From positions 62,001-126,000 of the forward strand of contig BGKB01000029.1 of assembly GCA_003116975.1 (NCBI GenBank): a DNA stretch of 64,000 bases. The letters are read 5' to 3'. Below, piece by piece: positions 1-10,449 of this stretch; the stretch's first letter is position 1; each line of letters starts with the position of its first letter. Position numbers and translations under genes: made by a program. Below the pieces are notes generated by a model. It worked only from the letters and a program-made list of their open reading frames with translations, was not told the DNA's origin and ran no database searches. Source of the DNA: Aurantiochytrium sp. KH105 (Eukaryota; Sar; Bigyra; Thraustochytrida; Thraustochytriidae).

Positions 1-256
1 CGGCGTCTTCGGCCTCGAGCTTGGCGAGGAGGTCATGCGCGCGCAGGCTGAGCTTGACAGAGCCGTCAGGCATGGTCTTGTACACGTGAAATTCGAGCTC
101 GTCGCCCCAGAGCAGCACGTCATTCTTCCGGTCCTTGACCTTTTCGTAAACCTCAAGGAATTGCGTCACGCCGTGCTTGATGACGTAGTCCAGGATCTTG
201 TGGTACTCGGGGGTGTCCTCCCAGCGCATGGGGCTGCCGCTCTCGAGGAAACCCAT
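1..256 (-). CDS. GCLC: Glutamate-cysteine ligase catalytic subunit, N-terminal part (runs off the window)
   Basis: This is the first 85 codons of a minus-strand gene, with its ATG at 254-256. GCLC performs the rate-limiting step of glutathione synthesis, the ATP-dependent joining of glutamate and cysteine in the cytosol. The start MGFLESGSPMRWEDTPEY matches the opening of eukaryotic GCLC (MGLLSQGSPLSWEET in animals). It is followed by KHGVTQFLEVYEKVKDR and WGDELEFHVYK; the latter carries the glutamate-binding/catalytic WGDE motif of the GCS family. The start is fixed by this family-typical N-terminus. The rest lies beyond position 1. The GC-rich sequence at 257-1180 is probably its promoter. 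I am confident because three consecutive family motifs are present in one frame. Confidence 0.93.
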   Translation of the reverse strand, partial: MGFLESGSPMRWEDTPEYHKILDYVIKHGVTQFLEVYEKVKDRKNDVLLWGDELEFHVYKTMPDGSVKLSLRAHDLLAKLEAEDA

Positions 257-1180
257 CCTGTCCTCTTCTCGCCGCCGCCGGCGCCGCGCTCCGCCCCGCC
301 GCCGCTGCGCCTGCTGCCGCCGCCCGCGCCTGCTTCTGCGTCTGCCTCCGCCGCGGCCGCGCGACTCGTGGCTGTCGGGCCGACGCCGCGGTCTGCCCGA
401 ACTGCCGCGCGGCGGCTCCTGCTTCTCGCCGACGGCCGCGCGCCCGCGGTGAGAGCGGACGCTCGCGCGCGGGGGCGGGAGAGCGAGGCCGGCGCCCGCG
501 GAGAGAGCGGCCGCGCGCGCGAGGCGAGGTCGCGTGCGTACGGCCGGATCGGCGGATGGATCGATGGACGGATATTCGAACGAGCTCGCGGACGACGATG
601 AATGAAGATGAGCTGCGGCCTGTGAGCGCAAGCAAGACACGAAGCCCAGGCAGGCCCGAGGCCGTCGCGCCGCCTCGCGTCCTCTTCTTCTCCGCTGCCG
701 CAGCGCCTCCCCGCTGCCGCGCGAGGGTCTGCGAGGGCCCTTGCCGCTCGCTCGCTCGCTCGCTCGCTCGCAGCCTGTCTGCACGTCTGCTGCCCGTCTG
801 CCTGCTGCAGCTGAGCTGCTGCTGCCTGTCTGTTTCTTTCGCCTGGCCGCTGTTGCGCAAATGGAGGAACCGCGTGGAATGGAATGGGATGGAATGCAAT
901 GGGGTGGAGAGGAGCGAAGGCGCCTTGCTTGCTTTCAGTTGTTTGCCTGCTTGATGCGTGCTTTCTACTGCATGTTCACCACCGTGACCTTGCTGGCCGT
1001 CGAGTGTGTCGTTTTGGGAAAACATCTTCAGCACGAGCGAGGCCGAGCGAGGCTATGAAAAATATTTTCCGGCGCACGCACCCACAATCTACCTAATGAG
1101 ACTCTAAATATAAATTGGGTTTCGCAGACCGCGGCAACTGCGCACGGTCGACAACCACCGTAATGATAAACCCTCTAACC
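257..1180. other. GC-rich upstream region of GCLC, no supported gene
   Basis: No frame here shows recognisable protein features; the long open frames are by-products of GC-rich, stop-poor sequence rich in Arg, Ala and Pro codons. A short GCTC tetranucleotide run lies at about 745-771. The sequence turns AT-rich after about 1050. It is probably the promoter and 5' UTR of the minus-strand GCLC gene plus an intergenic spacer. Confidence 0.5.
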
Positions 1181-1251
1181 ACCATTTGCAGCAGCAGCGA
1201 CAGCAGCAACAGCAACAACAAAGGCAAATTAGGAAGTGCAAGCGCACGATC

Positions 1252-2241
1252 ATGACTGACGACATCCCTCGGGTGTCAGGGGACATTGATCATTTGAAAA
1301 AGTGGGTGCAGGCGACCCTGGAGGATCGGGATGAACGTGTCAACTGGGAGACGCATTTCAGTGGCGAATATGGCGAGGATTTCATTCGATTTTTCGTCGT
1401 CGCATTATCGCAGGACGCCATTGGGCAAACTGGTGGAGAGTAAAGGCCCGCCCTTCGGCAAGAATGATATGCGCGAGGATTTTGAGCTCGTACGATCCAA
1501 GTCAGGATCCATCGCGGTATCCTACTGCGGATCAGCATGCAAGAAAAAGTCGTTCGTCTGTCATGGTGAAAATGTCTCCAAACACGGAAACATCAATTAC
1601 AGCAATTCCCGGAAGCGCCTGTTGATAAATCGGCAGCCGAAGAAATTTGCAGTCGCGTCAGGATCAGATACGGGTGTGCTCGCTCGCTTTGGGTTCAAGC
1701 AGCGTGCGGCTGAGAAGGCTCCTGCTAATTTTGCAAGGCTCTTCAAGAAGTGCAGTGAGAATGCGGGAAGCGGACATTCCCTCCTTCACTCAGACTCATT
1801 CATTCACATCGGACGCAGACTAAAAAAAAGAAAAAAAAGAAAAAAGATTCATCATCACAAGAAGCCTCGGAATCTCCTGGCTCTACCTCACCAAACTCAA
1901 CTGAGACTTCGAAAAGTATCCCGAACACTCAATCGCAAGTTCAAAGCTCGAAGCTTGTTGCCTGCCCTGGTGTCCTTTCTACTGAGATCGGATTCCAGCC
2001 AGGAGCGGAGAACTTTCCCTTCACTCTGTTCACGGACTATCATTTGGAACGCAGGCTCTTCAGAACCTTGACTCATTTTGTGGGGGCGACACGCCCATCT
2101 GGGTTACCAGCAGAGAATGTGTTGGCTAAGTGGTTGTGGGCCGTGGACCATGGGATCTTTACCAGCAACTGCCGTTTGCATCTGCAGCGGCCGGCCAGCG
2201 ACTTCGAGCCTGGCCGCCGTGCCGCGGCCAGATCTTCGTAG
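1252..2241 (+). pseudogene. Decayed or frameshifted protein-coding region of unknown function
   Basis: Protein-like composition moves between frames. Frame 1 is good from the ATG at 1252 (MTDDIPRVSGDIDHLKKW) to about 1430. Frame 2 is good from about 1430 to 1830 (GKLVESKGPPFGKNDMRED onward, Lys-rich). Frame 1 is good again from the A-rich tract at 1820-1846 to the stop at 2239-2241 (NFPFTLFTDYHLERR and following). A CAG-rich run just upstream (1187-1225) would encode polyglutamine, but no ATG precedes it. The two frame changes, one at an adenine homopolymer, fit a pseudogene or two assembly indels; an intron is possible for the first shift. I do not recognise the family. Confidence 0.35.
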
Positions 2242-3107
2242 CGACCAGACACAGAGAAAGCAACTGATGGCGAGACGAACTGGTCTGCGCGCCAACCAGC
2301 CAGTATTCCGGAGCGGCCAGCGGACACTGATCAGGAAACGAGACTTCACTACGACTTACCGCAAGGCAGGAAGACTAGTCTCTGAAGGCGTGGCTGCTGC
2401 GGACCGACCGTTGCAGGCACGGCGAGCCTACCCAGCGGGTCTTTTTTTTGCACACGCTTGGTCTTAGCTGTCTTGGTCTTGGTTGCACAGGCAACCATGG
2501 GACAGGTATAGCGAATCCTCCCCCTCTTCCGGCTTCTGCTCTTGGCGCAGCAGATGCGGCGCGCGCGCTTCTCTTGCTTTTCTGGCGGCTCTTTAGCCTC
2601 CCCAGCGACGTTCTCTTCTTCGACTCTTCCCACAGTTGGCGTCCACTGCCTGGCTGTGGGAAACGGTAGCGGCAGCGGTGCGGCAGCGGTGCGGCACGCG
2701 CTTTGGCGCCGCCCGTCACGATTGGGCCGCCAGTGGCGAGCCGCCGCGGCGTCCATGGCAGCGACGGTAAAAATGACCGTAGCCGATCGCATTTTTGGCC
2801 CGCTTCCACCGGTCGGTGGCCTGGCAGACGGACGGCCCACAGGTGCGAGTTGCAGCAAGAGCAGGCACAGCAGCGCCGAGCGGAGAGAAGAGGACCCGTG
2901 TCCGTACATTTTGCCGGGCGCGGACAGGGAGAGAAGAGAAAGCGATCATGGGCGGAGACTGCCCGTACCTTGCTTTTTCGAGGGGACTTTTTTCAATTGC
3001 CGAAACACCGTTAAAGATGGCACAAAGTGAAACGCGACGTGGGAAAGAAAGATTGAATTTGAAGTTCTTTAGCAGGACATTTTGAAGCGTCTCTTGAATC
3101 ATTTTTA
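2242..3107. other. Intergenic, no supported gene
   Basis: Several overlapping open frames of 70-190 codons exist on both strands, but none has a clear start, domain, hydrophobic pattern or natural composition. I see nothing convincing here. The AT-rich end next to 3107 is the likely 3' UTR of the minus-strand Cys-rich gene. Confidence 0.4.
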
Positions 3108-4853
3108 TCACGGGTAGATTTCCTCCTCGGTGAAGTCGCCGTCACTCGAATAATGACGTCCGCCATCAACAGAGTAGGTGATGTTCTCGCCATCGTCGAT
3201 AAAATTGCACCGCATCTGCTCGTCACCAATTCGGGTACAGCACCGGTCAAGTGTACCGGGATCAGTTCCATAAACAACAAAATACGTGCAGCAAGTACGT
3301 CCCTCCTCCGAATACCTGGTGCCCGTGCAACAACGCTGATTATAGCCATCTTGCAAGATTCTATTTCCAAGAGCGGTGCGTTCGGCAGAAAGATTCACGC
3401 AGCAATCAGATGTCCTACAATTCATCGAGCACCCACCCGTGCCGCACGTCTCAGTTTCGGGACCCGCGGGAATGAGACTGGGGAGATTTGTAAGGTCGAT
3501 AGCGGTCCCGTTGGGCTCGGTTGCCACGTCACGAAAGCCAACGTGCACAAAGATGTTGAACCAGTCGCTCGACCTCGCTTCGACATTTCGGTTGATTGCG
3601 AAGCAACGATACGTATCCGAGGTGTCCTCGTCCACATCCGACGGGGTTTCGTTAAAGACCAAAAAGCATCTCCCCTTGTCCACATCGATATCGACGTAAT
3701 ACGCAGTGCAATTAGGATCCTGCGTGCACATTGTGGAGCACTCCGCCGCTCCGCAAAGACCGACACCTCCAAAGCCGGCCGGCCCTCACTGCTGCACACG
3801 ATTGGTATGGTTCGAAACTGCACACTTACCGCCTTTGCCCGCAGCCGACTTAAGCTCGACGGCTTGGGAATTGAGCGCAGTTTTGTTCGACCGCCCGTAA
3901 CATGTAGCCGACTTGTCGGCAGAATTTTCCTCCACCGGCGGAGGTGCATCATAGGAAAGGCCAATGGAGAAGCTAGGATACGACTCCTCATTTGATTGGC
4001 CAAAAACCGTCAGGTCAGGCGTAATCGAAAATGAGGGTCGAAGCATGAGCTTGCAGGCTTCTGTATTGTTGTGGTATTCAATTCCCGCGCATATTGCAAC
4101 GCTAGTGCAGATTGCTGCACATTGCTGAAGCGAGCAGTCTGAGCAACGGTGAAAACGCTCGAGCTCGAGACAATAGTTGGGGCAGTTGGGATCCTCTTGA
4201 AGAGACGAGCAGGTGCATTTCTCAGCGTCCGGGGTGAGTGAGCACGAACCAGAGGACGGCTGGGTGAGATCCACGACGTCGAACTTGGGCTTGTCGTCGA
4301 ATGTTCCAGGTTCGGAGTCGTACTTGAGATACGAGAGGAGAAAGTTGCAAGCGGAAGGTGGATCGACCATTTGAACGAGAGGAACGAAAGGAACCGAATA
4401 AGTTCCAGGCTCCAGCTGTACGCCCGTTGCAATATCGCCATCAACATAGAACTGGATGTCCGTCCAAGTTCCATTCTCGTGTTGTACAGGATCCATGCAG
4501 GCAAAATTGCCAGACGAATCCTCGGCATCATCTTGGAGTCTTCTGCCACTTCTGGATTGTTCACTCACGCCTGATTTTCCCCAGCAGCAGCGGTACTTTG
4601 TAAAATCCTTGTTCGCGCACCTCTCGTACTCGCGAATCATGTACTTTTTATTGGGCCAAGCCGGATTCTCTTTCACGAGAACCTTGGCTGCCCAATTCTT
4701 GCATTTGTCCTTTCTAGCTCCTTCGGAGAAAGTATTGCATTTTGTCTCGATATGACCTTCGGTAAACCTGCCGCATTTCGCACTGCCTTCGACTTCTTGC
4801 AAGCTCACCACGGCCAGCACAAAAAGGATGGCTGCCCAGAATTGCATTCTCAT
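3108..4853 (-). CDS. Secreted cysteine-rich protein with PAN/apple-like modules, two exons
   Basis: I model exon 1 as 3830-4853, a 63-nt intron at 3767-3829 (donor GTAAGT, acceptor TTTGGAG) and exon 2 as 3108-3766, giving 560 aa. The ATG at 4853 is chosen because MRMQFWAAILFVLAVVSL is a clear signal peptide; the open frame extends further upstream but with unlikely sequence. The mature protein is Cys-rich, has N-glycosylation sequons and contains two similar Cys modules. One is in exon 1 (CSLQQCAAICTSVAICAGIEY) and one spans the junction (GLCGAAECSTMCTQDPNCTAYY). Both resemble PAN/apple adhesion modules, as inferred from Cys spacing. No membrane segment or GPI signal is evident near the C-terminus (EEEIYP), so it is probably secreted, perhaps as a wall or matrix adhesin. 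The phase-1 intron preserves the frame exactly. Confidence 0.72.
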
Positions 4854-5009
4854 GGTCCTGTGCCGCCAAGGAGCGGCCGCTGATTCGTGTCTTGCAGTGC
4901 CACGCCTTGCGGTGTCAAGCTTGCTTTCTTCAGAGGGTTTTCTGGCAATTCGGGTTTGCTTCGCTCGCTCGCGAGCATCTCCGGTTCCCGGTCCACTACA
5001 GACTGCATC

Positions 5010-6700
5010 CATTTCGGTATACACGTCCGAATCTGGTCGCTCTCGAAGTACGGACGGCGAAGGACATGCGGAGGTGCCCCGGAGCTGTCCAGCCCTACAA
5101 CGAGACAAAGAAAAGAAGAAGAGAAAAAAAGAAGATGTGTGTATCGCGCGAGCCGTTCACTGAGGAGCTATACAATCAAAATGATGACGAGCAAGTCTGT
5201 ATCGCTCCCCCTGCCACGGATCCTTAGTAAGACCTGCACCTGGCTGGCAGCAAGGAGAGCACCTCGGAACCGGACGAACGGGGTCCGGAAGAACGGGGTC
5301 CGGACGAACGGGCTCCGGACGAACGGCCTTCAACTCCCTCAATTGACAAGATCGCCATCTGTTTTGGTATACGCGTCCGAATCTGGTGGCTCTTGGTGGG
5401 TCTCGAAGTACGCATGGCGAAGAACATGCTGAGGTGCCCGGACCTGTCCAGACCTCATCATTTGACTGGTTCAATGCTTCAAAGAGCAAGGAATTGAGGC
5501 AAGAAAAATAGTTTTAGAGAGAAAAGACATCGTGAACTTTGACCAAAAGAAGCAGAGAAAAGGAAGGGGAAATCAGATGTCTGCATCGCGCAAGTCGTTC
5601 ACTGAGGAGCTATCATCATGACGAGCAAGTCTGTATCGCTCTCCCTGCCACGGATCCTTTTAGTAAGACCTGCACCTGGCTGGCAGCAATGAGAGCACCT
5701 CGGAACCGGACGAACGGCGTCCAGACGAACGGCCTTCAACTCCCTCAATTGACAAGATCGCCATCTGTTTTGGTATACGCGTCCGAATCTGGTGGCTCTT
5801 GGTGGGTCTCGAAGTACGCACGGCGAAGGACATGCGGAGGTGCCCCGGAGCTGTTCTGCCCTACAACGAGACAGAGAAAAGAAGAGAAAAAAAGAAGATG
5901 TGTGTATCGCGCGAGCCGTTCACTGAGGAGCTNCCCTCGATTGACAAGATCGCCATCTGTTTTGGTATACTATACGCGTCCGAATCTGGTGGCTCTTGGT
6001 AGCTCTCGAAGTATGCACGGCGAAGGACAAGCGGGGTGCCCGGGAGCTGTCCAGACCTTATCATTTGGCTGGTTCAATGCTTCAAAGAGCAAGGAATTGA
6101 GGCAAGAAAAAGAGTTTAAAGAGAAAAGATACTTTGACCAGAAAAAGATGTGAGGAGCTACCATCATAATGTTGACGAGCAAGTCTGTATCGCTTCCCCT
6201 GCCACGGATCTTAGTAAGAGTTGCACCTGGCTGGTAGCAAGGAGAGCACCTCGGAACCGGACGAGCGGGATCCAGACGAACGGCGTCCGGACGAACGGCG
6301 TCCAGACGAACGGGGTCTCTCTTCGCCTTCAACTCCCTCAATCGACAAGATCGCCATCTGTTTTGGTATACGCGTCCGAATCTGGTAGCTCTAGGTGGGT
6401 CTCGAAGTACGCACGGCGAAGGACATGCGGAGGTGCCCCGGAGCTGTTCTGCCCTACAACGAGACAGAGAAAAGAAGAGAAAAAAAGAAGATGTGTGTAT
6501 CGCGCGAGCCGTTCACTGAGGAGCTATACAATCAAAATGATGACGAGCAAGTCTGTATCGCTCCCCCTGCCACGGATCCTTAGTAAGTCCTGCACCTGGC
6601 TGGCAGCAACGAGAGCACCTCGGAACCGGACGAACGGGGTCCAGACGAACGGGGTCCGGACGAACGGGGTCCGAACGAACACGGCTCGTGGCCACCGATT
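5010..6700. repeat. Diverged tandem repeat block (~400-bp period) with embedded 15-bp minisatellites
   Basis: A landmark beginning TATACRCGTCCGAATCTGGT occurs near 5018, 5368, 5774, 5971 and 6367. A second landmark, GAGCAAGTCTGTATCGCT, recurs near 5189, 5630, 6177 and 6543. Each unit carries a short minisatellite of 15-bp units related to ACGAACGGGGTCCGG, near 5274-5326, 5707-5738, 6260-6322 and 6630-6684. Spacing is about 350, 406, 195 and 398 bp; the short interval contains the single N at 5932, which looks like an assembly join. The first unit lies directly upstream of the Cys-rich gene start, so part of the block may act as its promoter. Open frames here are repeat by-products. Confidence 0.85.
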
Positions 6701-7853
6701 CACCTGTCCAGCACGGCCGAGGTAAGGCGAGGTGTCCACTTCGGACGAGGCGAGGTCTCCACCTCGGGCGATACGAGGTGAGTCGAGGCGCGCCAAAGAA
6801 ATTCCTACGACCGGCTTCTCCGCGTGTGGTCAATCTTTCTTGTGCCTTTGGCTCCCTATCCTCGTTCGCCCCGCGTTCTCCCTCAATCGAGCCTCGGCAG
6901 TGGGTCTTGCACCCAAATCGCGCCAGGAGAACGAACGCTGGACTTTGATGATGTTCGCCCCTTCACTCGTTTATTTGCTTCATCCATTACATGCACAAGT
7001 TCGTCCATCCATACCTTACATGGTCACAGTCAAAAGAAAGAATCCTGATCAATGATTCTTCTGGGGTGTTGCGAGGACGCGACCAAGATCGCTCCCGTCG
7101 AGTCGGTCGTGTGTCAGCCGCTGACCGGGCAGAAATGCCACGCCGCCCGGCGCTCGCTCGCTCGTCTTGCCGTGTCCTCACCTCACATTGCAGCCAGGCG
7201 GGGACGGGCGAACAGTCCGCTCGCGACTACTCGCAACCCACTGCAGGAAACCATTCCATTGTACAAGCGTTCAATCCCCTGTGGCGAGACGTGAGTTCCC
7301 CTCGCAATGCAATGCCGGGAATGAAGAGACGCGGGCCGTTCTCCCAACTTGAACCATTCGCCCCCGCAAAGAAAAAGACGCGGAGCGTTCGCCCATTCGC
7401 CCGCCAGCATGAAGCAACCAAAGATCGCGGCAGCCACCATTCCAAATGCCGATAGCTCAGACGAGGGGGGGGGGGGGTCTCACGATGGGTGGTCACCGGG
7501 CTCGAGGCCTTGAATTTTGAGGGTCTTGCTTCGTTTCGTCTGGCCAGTTCGATGGATATAGCGTGCTTTTGCGCCATCACCGGGCTCGTGAAAAGGTAAA
7601 CTTTCATACGTATACGATGCCTATCAACACGTAGTACAATAGTCCCCGTGAGATGGCCATATGGTATCTTACCTTTACGCTAGGACAGCAGCAGTCAGGC
7701 CTTGATTAGGCCGAGCGATGATTCGCCAATGTATACACGATGAATAGCAGGATGCGGCGGATCACACAAGAGAAGACCAATAACTTCGAATCGAACTTTG
7801 ATCAACGTGATTTTTCCTGCAAAGGAAATCAATCAGGAACTTTCTTTCTGCTC
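6701..7853. other. Intergenic, no supported gene
   Basis: No convincing coding region. The segment begins with GAGGTGNNCACCTCG-like short internal repeats (6720-6790) and contains a run of 13 G at 7465-7477. Confidence 0.4.
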
Positions 7854-8437
7854 CTACTCGCCGGTGTAAACATCGAAATCGTCATCGTCATCGGTTTCTT
7901 CAACGCTGTCGTCGAGCTCTTCTTCCTCGTGGTAGCTACCGGCGTCGTCTCCAGCAATGAGGCTAAAATGCGAAAATTCTCCATTTTACACTCTCATTCG
8001 TCATCGCCGATTTTCCTTGCAACATCGCGTGAAAAATTCGTAAACCATTTGCATCAAGCTTGTCCTGATTCTGAAATGTTGTCGGCCCTGCAGCTCTTTT
8101 TATGCCACCATGGGTCAAGTTTTTTGCAGCATTTCTTCGTTTTGAAGTTCAAGTTGCGGTTTTCAGTATCTTTGCAGTCAGTCGGGGCCGACGTGGGTGC
8201 CACTGTCACCGCAGTAGTTGGACATGGCGTGCGCGCTACTATCTCCATTGCGTCTTGAAGCGCCGGGTTTCTGAAAGGGTTGCGAGATCGACAAAGGCGG
8301 GGCCATTGGAGTTCAGTTGCCACATCGCCGAAGCCAACGTGCAGAAAAGCAGAATTCACGAGACAGCGTTCGTTGTCGCCACCGGAAGCCGGGCGAGGGA
8401 AAGCAAGTGAAGCGTGCGATGTGCGAAGATTACGCAA
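7854..8437 (-). pseudogene. Relic of a second Cys-rich secreted protein gene
   Basis: The minus strand at about 8320-8345 encodes LHVGFGDVATE, nearly identical to VHVGFRDVATE in exon 2 of the Cys-rich gene at 3108-4853. Nucleotide similarity continues for about 60 bases beyond, but in a shifted frame. Downstream lie a Thr/Pro linker (VTVAPTSAPTDC), a CC-containing segment and, after a possible acceptor TTTTAG at about 7963, a short acidic tail ending at TAG 7854-7856 (EETDDDDDFDVYTGE). I read this as a partial paralogous copy broken by at least one frameshift; it could also be a gene with introns I cannot place. The similarity to the first gene is direct; the pseudogene status is inference. 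Confidence 0.45.
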
Positions 8438-8873
8438 AGCGCGACTTGGGCGACTTCCTTTACGATCAAAACGTCAACTTCGATGTCGTCAGGAACGTCG
8501 TCCGCAAGGTGCTCCCTGAGATCATGACAATATATTTTGATAAAAGAAAGGAGGTCAGCGGCGAAGTCCGAGAATATATGTATGCATGAGCGGCGGCAGC
8601 TGAGTTTTTGCTCGAAGCAGCTTTTCCTAAAAAAGGAAAAGAAATGGTTTTTTTGGGCTTTTCCAGCACTCACCGACGACGGCCTTGCTGACCTCCTTCC
8701 TCCAATCCCCTCCCCGAGATTTCGATGATGCCTCGCACCGTGACACCCAAGTTTTAATTAAAAAAATTGAATCTCAGCTCGCAACAGAGACACTCTCCAC
8801 AGCCGGGGCCGGAAAAGAGAGCCCAGCCCAAGACAAGAGCCTCGCGAGCAGCACTGGCAATAGGATACGTTAA
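8419..8873 (+). CDS. Possible small two-part gene of unknown function
   Basis: An ATG at 8419 opens a 56-codon frame with natural composition (MCEDYAKRDLGDFLYDQN and following, ending YMYA at 8589). A second open stretch at 8668-8873 in another frame reads like a C-terminus (HSPTTALLTSFLQSPPRDF). It is preceded by a pyrimidine-rich acceptor-like CTTTTCCAG. A donor GTATGC lies at 8580, but that junction does not keep the second frame, so the spliced model is unproven. The two parts may instead be separate remnants. Family not recognised. Confidence 0.22.
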
Positions 8874-9506
8874 AAGAGCCTCTCGTGAATGACTTCGAAG
8901 CACAGCGCTGGCTTCACGCACCAGCAGCTTGCAGCTGCTGCTGCTGCTGCTGCTGCTGTTGCTGCTGGGAGTGCCTCGAGCGGCGAGGAGGTCGAGTTCA
9001 TTGCCGCATCTGACAGCACCCAGCAGAGTGAGTCGTGAAGACGAGCTTCATGGTCATCCGTAGTCTCATAATAGTGGCACAATCGTAAAATAACTGAAAC
9101 AACGGCACGAGACCCGAGTGGCGTAAAGTTAAGTGGAGCAGGGCAAATCTTGACTTGCGCGTACTCAAAGTCTGACTTGTAGCTGTAGGAATAGTTAACT
9201 TGCGGTTTCCAACCCAGCAGACACGAGGCAAGTGCGCTGACCTGGGACGCAAGTGGATCTCTCTGGTTTGACGCACTTGCGGGCACTGCAAAGGTCCACT
9301 TGTCGCTTCTGCTGCCACTGCTGCTGCTGCCGCTGCTTGTGCCGCCGGCTGCTGCTGCTGCTGCTGCTGCCGCTGCAGAGCCGCGAAGAGCACGTTCGTG
9401 CGAAGGAAATCGCTTGCGCCCGTGCGAGCGAAGGAGCGGAGAGCAGGTGCCGTTCGGAGCGCAGGGTCCCAGAGCAGCTTAGCAGCGAGCGAAGGCAGCG
9501 AGCAAG
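8874..9506. other. Spacer with CTG/CAG-rich runs; probable promoter of the following gene
   Basis: CTG trinucleotide runs occur at about 8932-8962 and 9311-9376. They create poly-Leu/Ala/Gln by-product frames on both strands. No gene is supported. The last 100 bases are the likely 5' UTR of the gene starting at 9507. Confidence 0.4.
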
Positions 9507-10145
9507 ATGCTGGCGGCCACCACCAAGCAGGGCCTTCGCGGCAGCACCCAGGTCGCCCGCGCGGCGGCAGGCGCGGCCGGGCAGACGCGCGAGATGAGCT
9601 CGCTCGTGGACAAGGTCAAGGAGTTCTTCATGTTTGCGCCCAACCGGAGCTCGTACGAGACTTTCCCCAACTCTAAAAAGTCCAAGATTGGCAAGGGATA
9701 CCGCTACCCCTCGCCCGGCACGCAGTCGCAAGGCGCGTTCACCCCGATCAAGGAGAACGACGAGGATCCTTATGACACCAACTACTACACGCGCGACACC
9801 GCGAGGAACATGCAGGAGCCGCTGTACATCCACAACGACAAGGCCGCGCAACTCCATCTGCCAAAGGCTGGCGAGGAGCCACCCCGGTCTGGCTCCCCGG
9901 GCAACAAGAACCCGGCCGTGCTCCGCTACGATCCCTCGGGCACGCGCTCGGCTATGGCCAGCACCTGGGAGGGTATGGACTCCAAGCTCAAGGAGAACTT
10001 GCCCATTCACCTTCCCATGGCCTGGTCCGAATGGGAGAACATTGACGTTGTCGCCGAGGCCAAGGCCAAGGGCATCCCACCTCCTCCGGGCAAGCCTGCG
10101 CCGTGGACGGGCCCCACCAAGGAGGTGCAGGAGGGAAGCTGGTAG
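9507..10145 (+). CDS. Probable mitochondrial protein of unknown function (212 aa)
   Basis: A single clean frame starts at AAGATGC. The first 28 residues (MLAATTKQGLRGSTQVAR and on) lack acids and are rich in Ala, Arg, Ser and Thr, as in a mitochondrial presequence. The body is soluble and Pro/Tyr-rich, with short motifs such as GYRYPSPGT, DPYDTNYYTRD and PPPPGKPAPW. No transmembrane segment or catalytic motif is visible. Strong codon bias toward C/G in third positions suggests high expression. I do not recognise the family; an accessory subunit of a respiratory complex or of ATP synthase is possible from size, composition and targeting, but that is inference only. It converges with the mitochondrial carrier gene at 10450-11532, with a pyrimidine-rich spacer between. 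Confidence 0.8.
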   Translation: MLAATTKQGLRGSTQVARAAAGAAGQTREMSSLVDKVKEFFMFAPNRSSYETFPNSKKSKIGKGYRYPSPGTQSQGAFTPIKENDEDPYDTNYYTRDTARNMQEPLYIHNDKAAQLHLPKAGEEPPRSGSPGNKNPAVLRYDPSGTRSAMASTWEGMDSKLKENLPIHLPMAWSEWENIDVVAEAKAKGIPPPPGKPAPWTGPTKEVQEGSW

Positions 10146-10449
10146 ATGTGCTTAATCTTCCCTGCCTTCGTATGTGCTATCGTGCCAGCGTGCGTGCTAT
10201 CGCGCCTGCGCGCGTGCATACGTACTCGCTCGCTCGCTTGCTCGCTCGAGCACAAATCGTCCGCGCCCCTGGAGAGTACAACCACATAGCCAGCCTACCC
10301 AGTATCGCCTGAACTAGCCTAGCTTTAACACACATTTTGAATTCGTCACGGCTTTTACATTTTTGGTTTCGTTTTGTTTTGTTTTGCTTCGTTTCTATCC
10401 TTTCCTCTTTTCTCTCTTTCCTCGCGTCGAAACTCGGAAAAGACCTTCG

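Noticed and set aside
153..1034. 293-codon minus-strand frame upstream of and overlapping the GCLC start
   Set aside because: Arg/Ala-rich by-product of GC-rich DNA in a different frame from GCLC; no domain and no natural composition.
4950..6833. Frames through the 400-bp repeat units (both strands)
   Set aside because: They follow the repeat periodicity and minisatellites rather than codon structure; one crosses an N.
7740..8258. Plus-strand 172-codon hydrophobic frame
   Set aside because: It is antisense to the Cys-rich relic; the hydrophobic run (IEIVIVIGF) is the complement of the acidic Asp/Glu tail on the minus strand.
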